Assembly: GCA_035352715.1 (NCBI GenBank)
Contig: DAOPYE010000121.1
Coordinates: 1-6,426, forward strand
Direction of reading: 5' to 3'
From: DAOPYE01 sp035352715
GTDB taxonomy: Bacteria; Acidobacteriota; Holophagae; Holophagales; Holophagaceae
Length of the DNA stretch: 6,426 nucleotides
In this document: piece after piece, positions 1 to 5,853 of the stretch
Position numbering within the stretch: position 1 is the first letter of the stretch
Layout of the letters: the number at the start of each line of letters is the position of its first letter
Notes under the pieces: generated by a model
What the model was told of the DNA's origin: nothing
The model's input: only the letters and a program-made list of their open reading frames with translations
Databases searched by the model: none
Position numbers and translations under genes: made by a program

Positions 1-736
1 CCACGGAAGCCTGGCCCCGTTCGAGCCAGTTCACGTAGCCGAGGGGGCGGATCCGACGCAAATCCGCTTCGTGGCCCGCCTGCACGATGCGATCGACCTC
101 CTCCGGCCAGCCTTCGCGGATCATGGCGCGCACCCGCCGGGCGATGCGCTCGCGCAGATGTTCCCGGGAAGGCATGACCAGCAGAGCTTTCCAGCCCTCC
201 GGCGCGTGCTTGGGCACCCTGGATAGCAGGTCCGACGGGCGCCCCTGTGTGGCCAGGTGCAGGGCCAGGGCGCGCTGGATGCGCGAGCGGTCGTTGGGAT
301 GCAGCTGGGAGGCCCGGGGCGGATCCACGGCCTGGAGATAGCGATGCAGCGCCGGCGCGCCCAGATCTTCCGTCCAGGCCCGGGTGCGGTCGGTGATCGC
401 CGGGGAGACTTCGGGCAGCTCGTCCATCTGATCCCAGATCCCCCGCAGGTACAGCCCGGAGCCCGTCACCAGCACGGGGTTTGGATGCGAAGCCAGCCAT
501 CCGCGCACCCGCGATCCGAAATCGGCGGGATTCAGGGTGGCCGCGAGGGGCAGGGCGCCATAGCCCACATGGGGGACGGCGGCCAGATCATCCGGTCCGG
601 GCTGGCCCGTCCCGATGGGCAGCCCCGCGTAGGCCTGGAAAGGGTCGCCGTTTACGACGGTTCCGCCCAGGTGGCGCGCCAGCGCCAGGGCGAGGGCGGA
701 CTTGCCAGAAGCGGTGGGGCCGAGGATGGCGTACAT
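1..736 (-). CDS. miaA: tRNA dimethylallyltransferase MiaA (3' end outside window)
   Basis: MiaA transfers a dimethylallyl group from DMAPP to N6 of A37 in tRNAs that read UNN codons, in the cytoplasm; this is the first step to i6A/ms2i6A and supports reading-frame fidelity. My reading of the minus strand gives 245 uninterrupted codons to the window edge. Visible are the P-loop GPTASGKS (residues 6-13), NGDPFQAY followed by IGTGQP (29-46) where the family usually has a DSxQ-type motif and GTAKP, GSGLYLRG (92-99), and HPNDRSRIQRAL (146-157), the family's HPND..R..RAL signature. A late GYVNWLE (233-239) matches the conserved GY segment. Full-length relatives are about 300 aa, so roughly 50 residues are missing. 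The ATG at 736 is firm: an in-frame TAA lies six codons upstream with no start codon between, and an AAGGGA ribosome-binding site (740-745) lies four bases before it. The Pro in DPFQ in place of Ser is unusual; the catalytic Asp (D31) is kept. Confidence 0.95.
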   Translation of the reverse strand, partial: MYAILGPTASGKSALALALARHLGGTVVNGDPFQAYAGLPIGTGQPGPDDLAAVPHVGYGALPLAATLNPADFGSRVRGWLASHPNPVLVTGSGLYLRGIWDQMDELPEVSPAITDRTRAWTEDLGAPALHRYLQAVDPPRASQLHPNDRSRIQRALALHLATQGRPSDLLSRVPKHAPEGWKALLVMPSREHLRERIARRVRAMIREGWPEEVDRIVQAGHEADLRRIRPLGYVNWLERGQASV

Positions 737-812
737 GTTTCCCTTGATTGGTTAAGCTGGGTTGGCTGGAGCGGTCGGGAACCTGAACGCGACCACGAAC
801 ACATGTTCCCAT

Positions 813-817
813 GGTGA
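813..817 (+). promoter_or_regulatory. Weak ribosome-binding site for the secreted-protein gene
   Basis: GGTGA lies five bases before the ATG at 823. It is a modest match to Shine-Dalgarno and is used here to choose 823 over the in-frame ATGs at 811 and 817, which have nothing purine-rich at the right distance. Confidence 0.4.
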
Positions 818-822
818 TGAAT

Positions 823-1326
823 ATGAGAGCCCTGTCTTCCCTGACATTGTTCGTGCTGCCCCTGCTGCTAGCCAGCTTGCCTGCGCATGCCACGGAGGCG
901 CCCCAGGTGCCCGCGCCAGGAACCGCAGCCAGTCCCAGTGCAGCCCCTGCTGCCGCCTCTATTGCTGCCCCGATTGCGGCATCTGGGCTGGCTTTGGGTG
1001 GAGGCCACCACGCCGGTCCCAGCGTTCAATCCATCAAGGGGGTCGGCAAGGCCCCCGTGACCATGGCGCCCTACTGGGTCACGGGTGGCATCAAGGCCCT
1101 GCTGAAGGATGTGCCCGGCGCGGTCGTGACGGTGGAGGACACGCTGGATCTCATGCCGCACCTCTCCACGCGCAGCCTCATGAACGGAAAGATGCGCCTC
1201 ACGAGTGGCCAGCGCGGCATTGATGCTCTTGCCGTGCCCGCGCCGGACTGGATGAACCCCATGGCCATGAAGTCCGGCGGGAATGTCGTACAGCGCTCCT
1301 ACGGCTTCGGTGGTCTGCAGTTCTAG
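823..1326 (+). CDS. Small secreted protein of unknown function
   Basis: I do not recognise a family. With the ATG at 823 the product is 167 aa. Residues 1-23 form a clear Sec signal peptide: Arg2, a Leu-rich core at 8-19, and an AHA cleavage motif before TEA, so the protein should be exported. Residues 24-60 are Ala/Pro/Ser-rich low complexity and look like a flexible linker; a GGGHHAG patch follows (59-65). The part from about 66 onward has normal composition with seven Met residues, including MNPMAM (144-149), and ends in YGFGGLQF with a terminal Phe. Codons in this part have strong G/C third positions, as expected of a real gene here. I prefer 823 to in-frame ATGs at 811 and 817 because GGTGA (813-817) lies five bases upstream and it gives a compact signal peptide; the earlier starts add only MVMN. 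It diverges from miaA and meets the GH3 gene tail to tail. Confidence 0.72.
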   Translation: MRALSSLTLFVLPLLLASLPAHATEAPQVPAPGTAASPSAAPAAASIAAPIAASGLALGGGHHAGPSVQSIKGVGKAPVTMAPYWVTGGIKALLKDVPGAVVTVEDTLDLMPHLSTRSLMNGKMRLTSGQRGIDALAVPAPDWMNPMAMKSGGNVVQRSYGFGGLQF

Positions 1327-1327
1327 G

Positions 1328-3568
1328 CTATTTCGGCAGCACGGCGGGCTTGACGACCTTGAAGCTGCCGGCTTGCCGGATATCGCGCGACGAGGTGCCG
1401 ACCAGCAGTTCGTATTCGCCCGCGTCCACGCGCCAGGCCTTGGCCTCGGGCGCGTAGTAGGCGAAGGAGCGTCCATCAAGCTTCAGGTTCACCCGGCGCG
1501 TCTCGCCCGGCTTCAGCAGGACCTTGGCGAAGCCCTTGAGCTCTTTCTCGGGGCGCATCACGCGGGCCTTCTTGGCGCGCACATAGAGCTGCACGACTTC
1601 GGCGCCTTCGCGCTGGCCGCTGTTCGTGATATCCAGGGCGAGGGTGGGCTCCAGCGCGGAACTGCCGGGCGTCACGGTCAGGGGGCCATAGGCAAAGCTC
1701 GTGTAGCTGAGTCCGAAGCCGAAGGGGAACAGGGGCTCGACGTGCTTCGTGTCGAACCAGCGGTAGCCCACCAGCAAGCCTTCGTCGTAGTGGACGGTCC
1801 CGTTCTCGCCGGGGAAGGTCCGCGCGCCGCCCTGGTGGGCGGGGATATCGGCGAGGGCCTTCGGGAAGGTGCAGGGCAGCTTGCCGCTGGGGTTCGCATC
1901 GCCGAACAGAACGCGCGCGAGCGCCGTTCCCGCCTCGGATCCGCCGTACCAGGCCTGGAGCACGGCGGGAGCCTTGTCCAGCCAGGGCATGAGCACGGGT
2001 CCCCCGGAGATCAGGGCCACCACGGTGCGGGGGTTGGCTTCGACGATGCGCGCGATCAGCGCATCCTGGCCCGAAGGCAGGGACAGATCGCGGCGGTCCA
2101 CCCCTTCGTCATCGGCGAAAGCCTGATGGGTCAGGCCACCCACGAAAATGACGAGATCCGCGGTCTTGGCGGCTGCCACGGCGCGATCGGCGAGTCCGGC
2201 GGCTTCGGCCAGATACTTGGGATCCAGCTCGCTGCGCCGCACGCCCGCGCCATCGCGCTCCCAGAAGTTCCTGCGCACCGGCTGGCGGTAGCCCGTCGCG
2301 TAGGTGATATCCGCGGCGGAGCCCACGCGCTTGACGATGCCCTGCAGCATATCCACTTCGCGGAAGGCCTTCACGCCCGCGGCGTTGCCTCCGGCGGCGA
2401 AGGTGCGGACCGCATTCTCGCCGATGACGGCGATGGACTTGACCTTGGTGAGGTCGATGGGCAGCAGGCCGCCCGTGTTCTTCAGCAGCACGATGCCGTC
2501 CTGGGCCACTTGGCGCGCGGCGTCCAGGTGGGCGGGGGTATTGATGAAGCCGGGCTTGCGGCCTTCCACTGCGCCGGTGGTGAAGAGCACGCGCAGATTG
2601 CGGCGCGCCTTGTCATCCAGGGTGCTCATGGGGTATTCGCCGCGCAGAAGGCCTTCCTTGTACGCGCGGGCAAGGTAGTAGTTTTCGTAGGGCCGCACGG
2701 TGCCCATCTCCAGGTCCAGGCCGTTCAGTGCGGCCTCGCGCGTGTCGTGGGTGCCGCTCCAATCGGAGATGACGCTGCCCTTGAATCCCCATTCGTTCTT
2801 CAGGATCTGGTTCAACAGGTAGTCGTGATGTCCGGCGTGCTGGCCCCGGAACTTGTTGTAGGCGGCCATGACGGAAAGCGCGCCGCCTTCCTTCACCCCT
2901 GCCTCGAAGGCGGGCAGGTAGATTTCCCGCAGGGTGCGCTCGTCCGCCTCGACGTTGATGGCGTGCCGGTTCGTCTCCTGGTTATTGAGCGCGAAGTGCT
3001 TGATGCAGGCGGCGACCTGCTCGTTCTGCATGCCCTGCACGTAGCCCACGGTCATGCGGCCCGACAGCCAGGGATCCTCGCCAAAGTAGTCGTAGGTGCG
3101 CCCGCACAGGGGCGTGCGCTGGATGTTCAAGGCGGGGCCCAGCATGACGTGCTTGTCGCGGGCGCGGGCTTCCTCGCCGATCACCTTGCCGTAGAGTTTG
3201 GCCAGTTCGGGATCCCAGGAGGACGCCAGCGCCATGCCCACGGGCATGGCCGTGACGAAATCATCCGTCCGCTTGGCGGATTCCCAGGAATCCAGGCCGA
3301 GTTCTTCGCGCACGCCCTGGGGGCCGTCGGCGGTCCACAGATAGGGGATGCCCAGGCGTGGGACGCCGCCGGAGCGGAACTTGCCGTTGGCGCGAATCAG
3401 GGCCAGCTTCTCGTCCAGGCTCAGGCGCGGCAGAAGATCATCCAGGCGTTTATCCAGCGCCGCCGTGGGATCCAAATACAGCGGCTTGTCCTGGGTCGCG
3501 GCGGGAGCCGCCAGCAGTCCGGCCGCCAGCAAGGTGCGGGTGATGAGAGCAAGGGGGTGGGTGCGCAT
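1328..3568 (-). CDS. Exported glycoside hydrolase family 3 beta-glucosidase
   Basis: Family 3 hydrolases release terminal beta-linked sugars (usually glucose or xylose) by a retaining two-step mechanism. From the ATG at 3568 the product is 746 aa, normal for a three-domain bacterial member. Residues 1-25 look like a Sec signal peptide (Leu/Ala core ending APAAT), implying a periplasmic or secreted enzyme. The TIM-barrel domain shows TADGPQGVR (79-87), KHF (190-192) and SDW (268-270), whose Asp269 should be the nucleophile. The second domain opens with DGIVLLKN (357-364) and holds DDEGVDR (486-492), where Glu488 is the probable acid/base. PFGFGLSYTSF (615-625) leads to a fibronectin-III-like domain with EVVQLYV (657-663) and KELKGF (675-680). 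No PA14 insertion is evident. The frame is open to an ATG at 3661, but that would add 31 Pro/His/Arg-rich residues before the signal peptide. The ribosome-binding site at 3568 is weak. No transporter or sugar regulator lies nearby, so the substrate cannot be inferred from context. Confidence 0.95.
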   Translation of the reverse strand: MRTHPLALITRTLLAAGLLAAPAATQDKPLYLDPTAALDKRLDDLLPRLSLDEKLALIRANGKFRSGGVPRLGIPYLWTADGPQGVREELGLDSWESAKRTDDFVTAMPVGMALASSWDPELAKLYGKVIGEEARARDKHVMLGPALNIQRTPLCGRTYDYFGEDPWLSGRMTVGYVQGMQNEQVAACIKHFALNNQETNRHAINVEADERTLREIYLPAFEAGVKEGGALSVMAAYNKFRGQHAGHHDYLLNQILKNEWGFKGSVISDWSGTHDTREAALNGLDLEMGTVRPYENYYLARAYKEGLLRGEYPMSTLDDKARRNLRVLFTTGAVEGRKPGFINTPAHLDAARQVAQDGIVLLKNTGGLLPIDLTKVKSIAVIGENAVRTFAAGGNAAGVKAFREVDMLQGIVKRVGSAADITYATGYRQPVRRNFWERDGAGVRRSELDPKYLAEAAGLADRAVAAAKTADLVIFVGGLTHQAFADDEGVDRRDLSLPSGQDALIARIVEANPRTVVALISGGPVLMPWLDKAPAVLQAWYGGSEAGTALARVLFGDANPSGKLPCTFPKALADIPAHQGGARTFPGENGTVHYDEGLLVGYRWFDTKHVEPLFPFGFGLSYTSFAYGPLTVTPGSSALEPTLALDITNSGQREGAEVVQLYVRAKKARVMRPEKELKGFAKVLLKPGETRRVNLKLDGRSFAYYAPEAKAWRVDAGEYELLVGTSSRDIRQAGSFKVVKPAVLPK

Positions 3569-3680
3569 AGGGCCTGCCGGATGAAACGGGTGGAAGCGTG
3601 CTGGATGAGCAGCGAGACAGGAAGAAGGGCGGGGGAAATCCTTCCGCCATTGGAAAACCATAAGCGATCAGGGCACCGTC

Positions 3681-3697
3681 CAAAAGTGAGCAAAAGT
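3681..3697. repeat. Short direct repeat CAAAAGT in the GH3/VOC intergenic region
   Basis: CAAAAGT occurs at 3681-3687 and again at 3691-3697, a ten-base period that would place both copies on the same face of the helix. The repeat sits in the 190-bp region (3569-3758) between the divergent GH3 and VOC genes, about 60 bases before the VOC start and 110 bases before the GH3 start. It is A-rich in a GC-rich background. A regulator-binding site is possible, but two seven-base copies may be chance. The rest of this intergenic region shows only an imperfect dyad around 3628-3648 and no strong promoter. Confidence 0.3.
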
Positions 3698-3758
3698 CGC
3701 AGTCTCTCCGGCCCTGGAGCCGATAAGATGGCAGATCCTGTGCCTTGTTGGAGCTGCC

Positions 3759-4169
3759 ATGTTCAAGCGCATCGCCCACGTTTGCCTTCAGGTCCGGGAT
3801 CTGCCCCGCTCCATCGCCTACTACGAGAAGCTGGGCCTGGACATCCGCTTCCGCTTCACACGCAAGGGCGCCAACTTCGGCGCCTACCTGCAACTGGCCG
3901 AGGGACAGTTCATCGAGATGTTCGAAAACCCGTCGCTGGGTCCCGTCGTCAATAACGGGATCTCCCACTTCTGCATCGAGGCCGAGGACATCGATGCCGT
4001 GATGGTCGAACTCGAGCGCCGGGGGGTGTCCTTCACGCCCAAGAAGCTGGGCTGCGACCAGACCTGGCAGATCTGGCTGGAGGATCCTGATGGCAACTCG
4101 TTCGAGGTCCACCAATACACGCCAGAAAGCGCCCAGTTCATGGGTGGCAGCGTCGAGGCAGACTGGTAG
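3759..4169 (+). CDS. VOC-superfamily (glyoxalase fold) metalloprotein
   Basis: This 136-aa cytosolic protein is one vicinal-oxygen-chelate unit made of two beta-alpha-beta-beta-beta modules, as in lactoylglutathione lyase (glyoxalase I), methylmalonyl-CoA epimerase, fosfomycin-resistance proteins and extradiol dioxygenases. Module 1 starts with RIAHVCLQVRDLPRSIAYYEKLG, quoted here as RIAHVCLQVRD (4-14) then SIAYYEKLGL (18-27). Module 2 starts with ISHFCIEAEDIDA (68-80) and ends DPDGNSFEVHQY (109-120). The four expected metal ligands are visible: His7, Glu53, His70 and Glu116, the 2-His-2-Glu set, so an active metal site is likely. The DPDGN-x-x-E ending is typical of glyoxalase-like members. 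The substrate cannot be decided from sequence; glyoxalase I is one option, but neighbours give no support. The start at 3759 has GGAG (3750-3753) five bases upstream. The gene stands alone, 86 bases ahead of ribH, and could be co-transcribed with it. Confidence 0.92.
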   Translation: MFKRIAHVCLQVRDLPRSIAYYEKLGLDIRFRFTRKGANFGAYLQLAEGQFIEMFENPSLGPVVNNGISHFCIEAEDIDAVMVELERRGVSFTPKKLGCDQTWQIWLEDPDGNSFEVHQYTPESAQFMGGSVEADW

Positions 4170-4214
4170 CGAAGCCGTGGGGCCTTGTAACCCTCGGCGA
4201 AGTGGGCTGCTTTG

Positions 4215-4223
4215 TGCTAAAGT
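4215..4223 (+). promoter_or_regulatory. Possible extended -10 promoter element before ribH
   Basis: TGCTAAAGT reads as an extended -10 (TG, one base, then TAAAGT, four of six matches to TATAAT). It would start transcription near 4230, about 25 bases before ribH. There is no good -35 at the usual distance; TTGTAA at 4185-4190 is 27 bases away, which is too far. This is a guess from pattern alone. The 86-bp gap 4170-4255 contains no FMN riboswitch that I can recognise. Confidence 0.28.
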
Positions 4224-4243
4224 CGTGGGTTCGGCCACCTTCC

Positions 4244-4249
4244 AGGAGG
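4244..4249 (+). promoter_or_regulatory. Strong ribosome-binding site of ribH
   Basis: AGGAGG, a perfect Shine-Dalgarno core, lies six bases before the ATG at 4256. It fixes the ribH start there rather than at the in-frame ATG at 4202, which would add 18 residues unlike any lumazine synthase. It is the best ribosome-binding site in the window, fitting the first gene of an operon and a product made as 60-mer or pentameric shells. Confidence 0.85.
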
Positions 4250-4255
4250 GGTTCC

Positions 4256-4753
4256 ATGAATGTCTTTGAAGGACAGTTGCGGGTAGAGAAAGGCGATCGC
4301 TTTGCGCTCGTGGCGGCCCGTTTCAACGATTTCATCGTGGATCGCCTGGTGGGCGGGGCGGTGGATTGCATCAAGCGCCACGGCGGCAGCGAGGACCAGA
4401 TCGACCTGTTCAAGGTTCCGGGATCTTTCGAACTGCCCCACCTGACGCGCAAGGTGGCTCTCTCCGGCCAGTACGCGGGCGTGGTGGTGCTGGGCGCGGT
4501 GATCCGCGGCGGGACGCCCCATTTCGATATGATCGCTTCCGAGGTCACCAAGGGCATCGCCCATGTGGCTCTGGAAACCGGCGTGCCCACGGTCTTTGGC
4601 GTCCTGACCACCGACACGGTGGAGCAGGCGATCGACCGGGCGGGCACCAAGATGGGCAACAAGGGCTGGGAAGCCGCGCAATCCCTGATCGAGATGGTCG
4701 ATCTGGGCCGTGCCATCAGCCACATCAGCAAGACCAGCAAGGGGTCGAAGTAA
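4256..4753 (+). CDS. ribH: 6,7-dimethyl-8-ribityllumazine synthase (lumazine synthase)
   Basis: RibH condenses 5-amino-6-ribitylamino-uracil with 3,4-dihydroxy-2-butanone 4-phosphate to give the direct precursor of riboflavin, in the cytoplasm, as a pentamer or icosahedral 60-mer. The 165-aa length is typical. Visible signatures are ARFNDFIVDRLVGGA (21-35) with the aromatic Phe23 that stacks on substrate, VPGSFELP (54-61), GAVIRGGTPHFD (80-91) with the likely proton donor His89, and FGVLTTDTVEQAIDRAG (114-130) followed by GNKGWEAA (134-141). Arg128 and Lys136 correspond to the residues that bind phosphate and substrate in the Bacillus enzyme. The start is set by AGGAGG six bases upstream. Its TAA overlaps the nusB ATG by one base (TAATG). 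ribH-nusB adjacency is common in bacteria. No other riboflavin gene lies in the window, and no FMN riboswitch is seen upstream. Confidence 0.97.
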   Translation: MNVFEGQLRVEKGDRFALVAARFNDFIVDRLVGGAVDCIKRHGGSEDQIDLFKVPGSFELPHLTRKVALSGQYAGVVVLGAVIRGGTPHFDMIASEVTKGIAHVALETGVPTVFGVLTTDTVEQAIDRAGTKMGNKGWEAAQSLIEMVDLGRAISHISKTSKGSK

Positions 4754-5262
4754 TGGGAGTTCGCCGCAGGGGGCGCGAATATGCGCTCCAGATGCTCTAT
4801 GCCATGGATCTCACGGGCTACCTGCCCGACGAGGTCTTTGCCGGCTTCAACGCCATCCAGGATCTGAACCGCGACGCGTTCTACTACGCGCGGCGACTGG
4901 TGGATGGCGTCTATGGGCGCCTGGAGGAAGTGGACGCCGTGCTGGCTCGGTACGCGGAACACTGGAAGATCCATCGCATGGCTGCGGTGGACCGCAATCT
5001 ACTGCGCCTTGGGATCTACGAACTGATGTTTCTGAAGGACATTCCTTTCCCCATCGTCATCAATGAGGCGCTGGAGATCATCAAGGAATTCAGCGACCAG
5101 GAAGGCACCCAGTTCGTCAATGGCATCCTGGATTCAGCCAGCCAGGAGTTCCGTCCCGATGAATCGAATCCGCGCGCGCGTTCCCGCAAGGGCGCCGCTG
5201 CGGAGCCCGCCCAGAAGGTCGAACCTCCCACTGAAAATCCTGATTCTTTAACGGAGTCTTAA
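4753..5262 (+). CDS. nusB: Transcription antitermination factor NusB
   Basis: NusB binds boxA RNA together with NusE (ribosomal protein S10) and helps RNA polymerase read through terminators in rRNA operons. The product is 169 aa. The Arg-rich start RRRGREYALQMLYAMD (4-19) is the boxA-binding N-terminal helix of the all-helical fold. The core carries WKIHRMAAVDRNLLRLGIYE (71-90), IPFPIVINEALEIIKEFSD (97-115) and FVNGILDSAS (121-130), all NusB hallmarks. The domain normally ends near 133; the remaining 36 or so residues are Pro/Glu/Arg/Lys-rich, probably disordered, with a basic patch (RARSRKG, 141-147) and an acidic end. The start overlaps the ribH stop (TAATG), with AAGGGG (4739-4744) eight bases upstream inside ribH, so translational coupling is likely. 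The gene's own stop overlaps the accB start in the same way. Confidence 0.97.
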   Translation: MGVRRRGREYALQMLYAMDLTGYLPDEVFAGFNAIQDLNRDAFYYARRLVDGVYGRLEEVDAVLARYAEHWKIHRMAAVDRNLLRLGIYELMFLKDIPFPIVINEALEIIKEFSDQEGTQFVNGILDSASQEFRPDESNPRARSRKGAAAEPAQKVEPPTENPDSLTES

Positions 5263-5849
5263 TGAGCACGCCCAAGAAAGCGCCGCGGACGCCCGTGACC
5301 CGCAAGACCTCTTCCGCCCGCCAGACCTCCCCCCAGGCCTCCCTGGGACTGGATGACGTGAAGCTTCTCCTGGCGCTGGTCTCCAAAGAAGGCGTTTCCG
5401 AATTCGAGTACGAGACGCCGACCATCCATCTGCGCATCCGCAAGGATGGACCGCAGCCCGCCGCGCAGATGGCTCCGATGCCCACTGCGCCCATGCCTGC
5501 GCCCATCTACTTGCCCAGCATTCCGTCGCCCACGGTCGTGGCGCCCACGGTGGCACCGGCCCCTTCCGCCAGCGCCCCGAGTGCGGAGACGCCCGCGGAC
5601 GAGGTGGGCGTTCACTACATCACCAGCCCCATCGTCGGGACCTTCTACCGCTCCTCGAATCCGAATTCCGCGCCGTTCGTGCAGGTCGGCGACCGCGTGA
5701 AGGCAGGGCAGACGCTGTGCATCGTCGAAGCGATGAAGCTGATGAACGAGATCGAGTGCGACGTGGCGGGCGAAGTGGTCAAGGTCCTGGTGGAGAACGG
5801 CCAGCCCGTCGAGTATGGCGAGCGCCTCTACGCCGTCCGGCTGGGCTAG
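5262..5849 (+). CDS. accB: Biotin carboxyl carrier protein of acetyl-CoA carboxylase
   Basis: AccB carries carboxybiotin between biotin carboxylase (AccC) and carboxyltransferase (AccAD) in the first committed step of fatty-acid synthesis. The product is 195 aa, slightly longer than the usual 150-170. Residues 1-27 are a basic, Ser/Thr/Pro-rich tail. Residues 28-62 are the conserved N-terminal helix and strand (LDDVKLLLALVSKEGVSEFEY). A Pro/Ala-rich flexible linker spans 64-113. The biotinyl domain follows, with SPIVGTFYRSSNP (122-134) giving the thumb loop typical of true AccB, and EAMKLMNEI (156-164) in which Lys159 is the biotinylation site. The start overlaps the nusB TAA as TAATG, with ACGGAG (5251-5256) five bases upstream. 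The gene ends four bases before accC, as expected for subunits of one complex. The thumb argues against a pyruvate or propionyl-CoA carboxylase carrier. Confidence 0.96.
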   Translation: MSTPKKAPRTPVTRKTSSARQTSPQASLGLDDVKLLLALVSKEGVSEFEYETPTIHLRIRKDGPQPAAQMAPMPTAPMPAPIYLPSIPSPTVVAPTVAPAPSASAPSAETPADEVGVHYITSPIVGTFYRSSNPNSAPFVQVGDRVKAGQTLCIVEAMKLMNEIECDVAGEVVKVLVENGQPVEYGERLYAVRLG

Positions 5850-5853
5850 ACCA

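Noticed and set aside
257..817. Rightward open frames opposite miaA
   Set aside because: The minus strand reads MiaA throughout with P-loop and HPND signatures; the plus frames have shadow composition.
868..1479. Leftward 203-codon open frame opposite the secreted-protein gene
   Set aside because: It overlaps the 3' end of the GH3 gene in another frame, is Arg/Pro/Gly-rich and has no recognisable domain; the plus-strand frame has a proper signal peptide.
3569..3661. Upstream start of the GH3 gene at 3661
   Set aside because: It would place 31 Pro/His/Arg-rich residues before an obvious signal peptide. The ATG at 3568 gives a normal exported protein.
3724..3729. TAAGAT as a -10 box for the VOC gene
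   Set aside because: Only four of six bases match and no -35 is found 16-18 bases upstream.
1283..3955. Very long (890-codon) open frame on the plus strand, antisense to the GH3 gene and running into the VOC gene
   Set aside because: The GH3 frame opposite has every catalytic motif and a signal peptide, and the VOC frame has its full metal-ligand set. The antisense translation is rich in Gly, Ala, His and Gln with no recognisable domain, as expected from a mirror frame in high-GC DNA.
4174..4198. Hairpin after the VOC gene: GCCG/CGGC and GGG/CCC with one mismatch and a nine-base loop
   Set aside because: No T-run follows and the stem is interrupted, so I cannot call it an intrinsic terminator.
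4170..4255. FMN riboswitch ahead of ribH
   Set aside because: The 86-base gap is too short for the full element and none of its conserved segments is recognisable.
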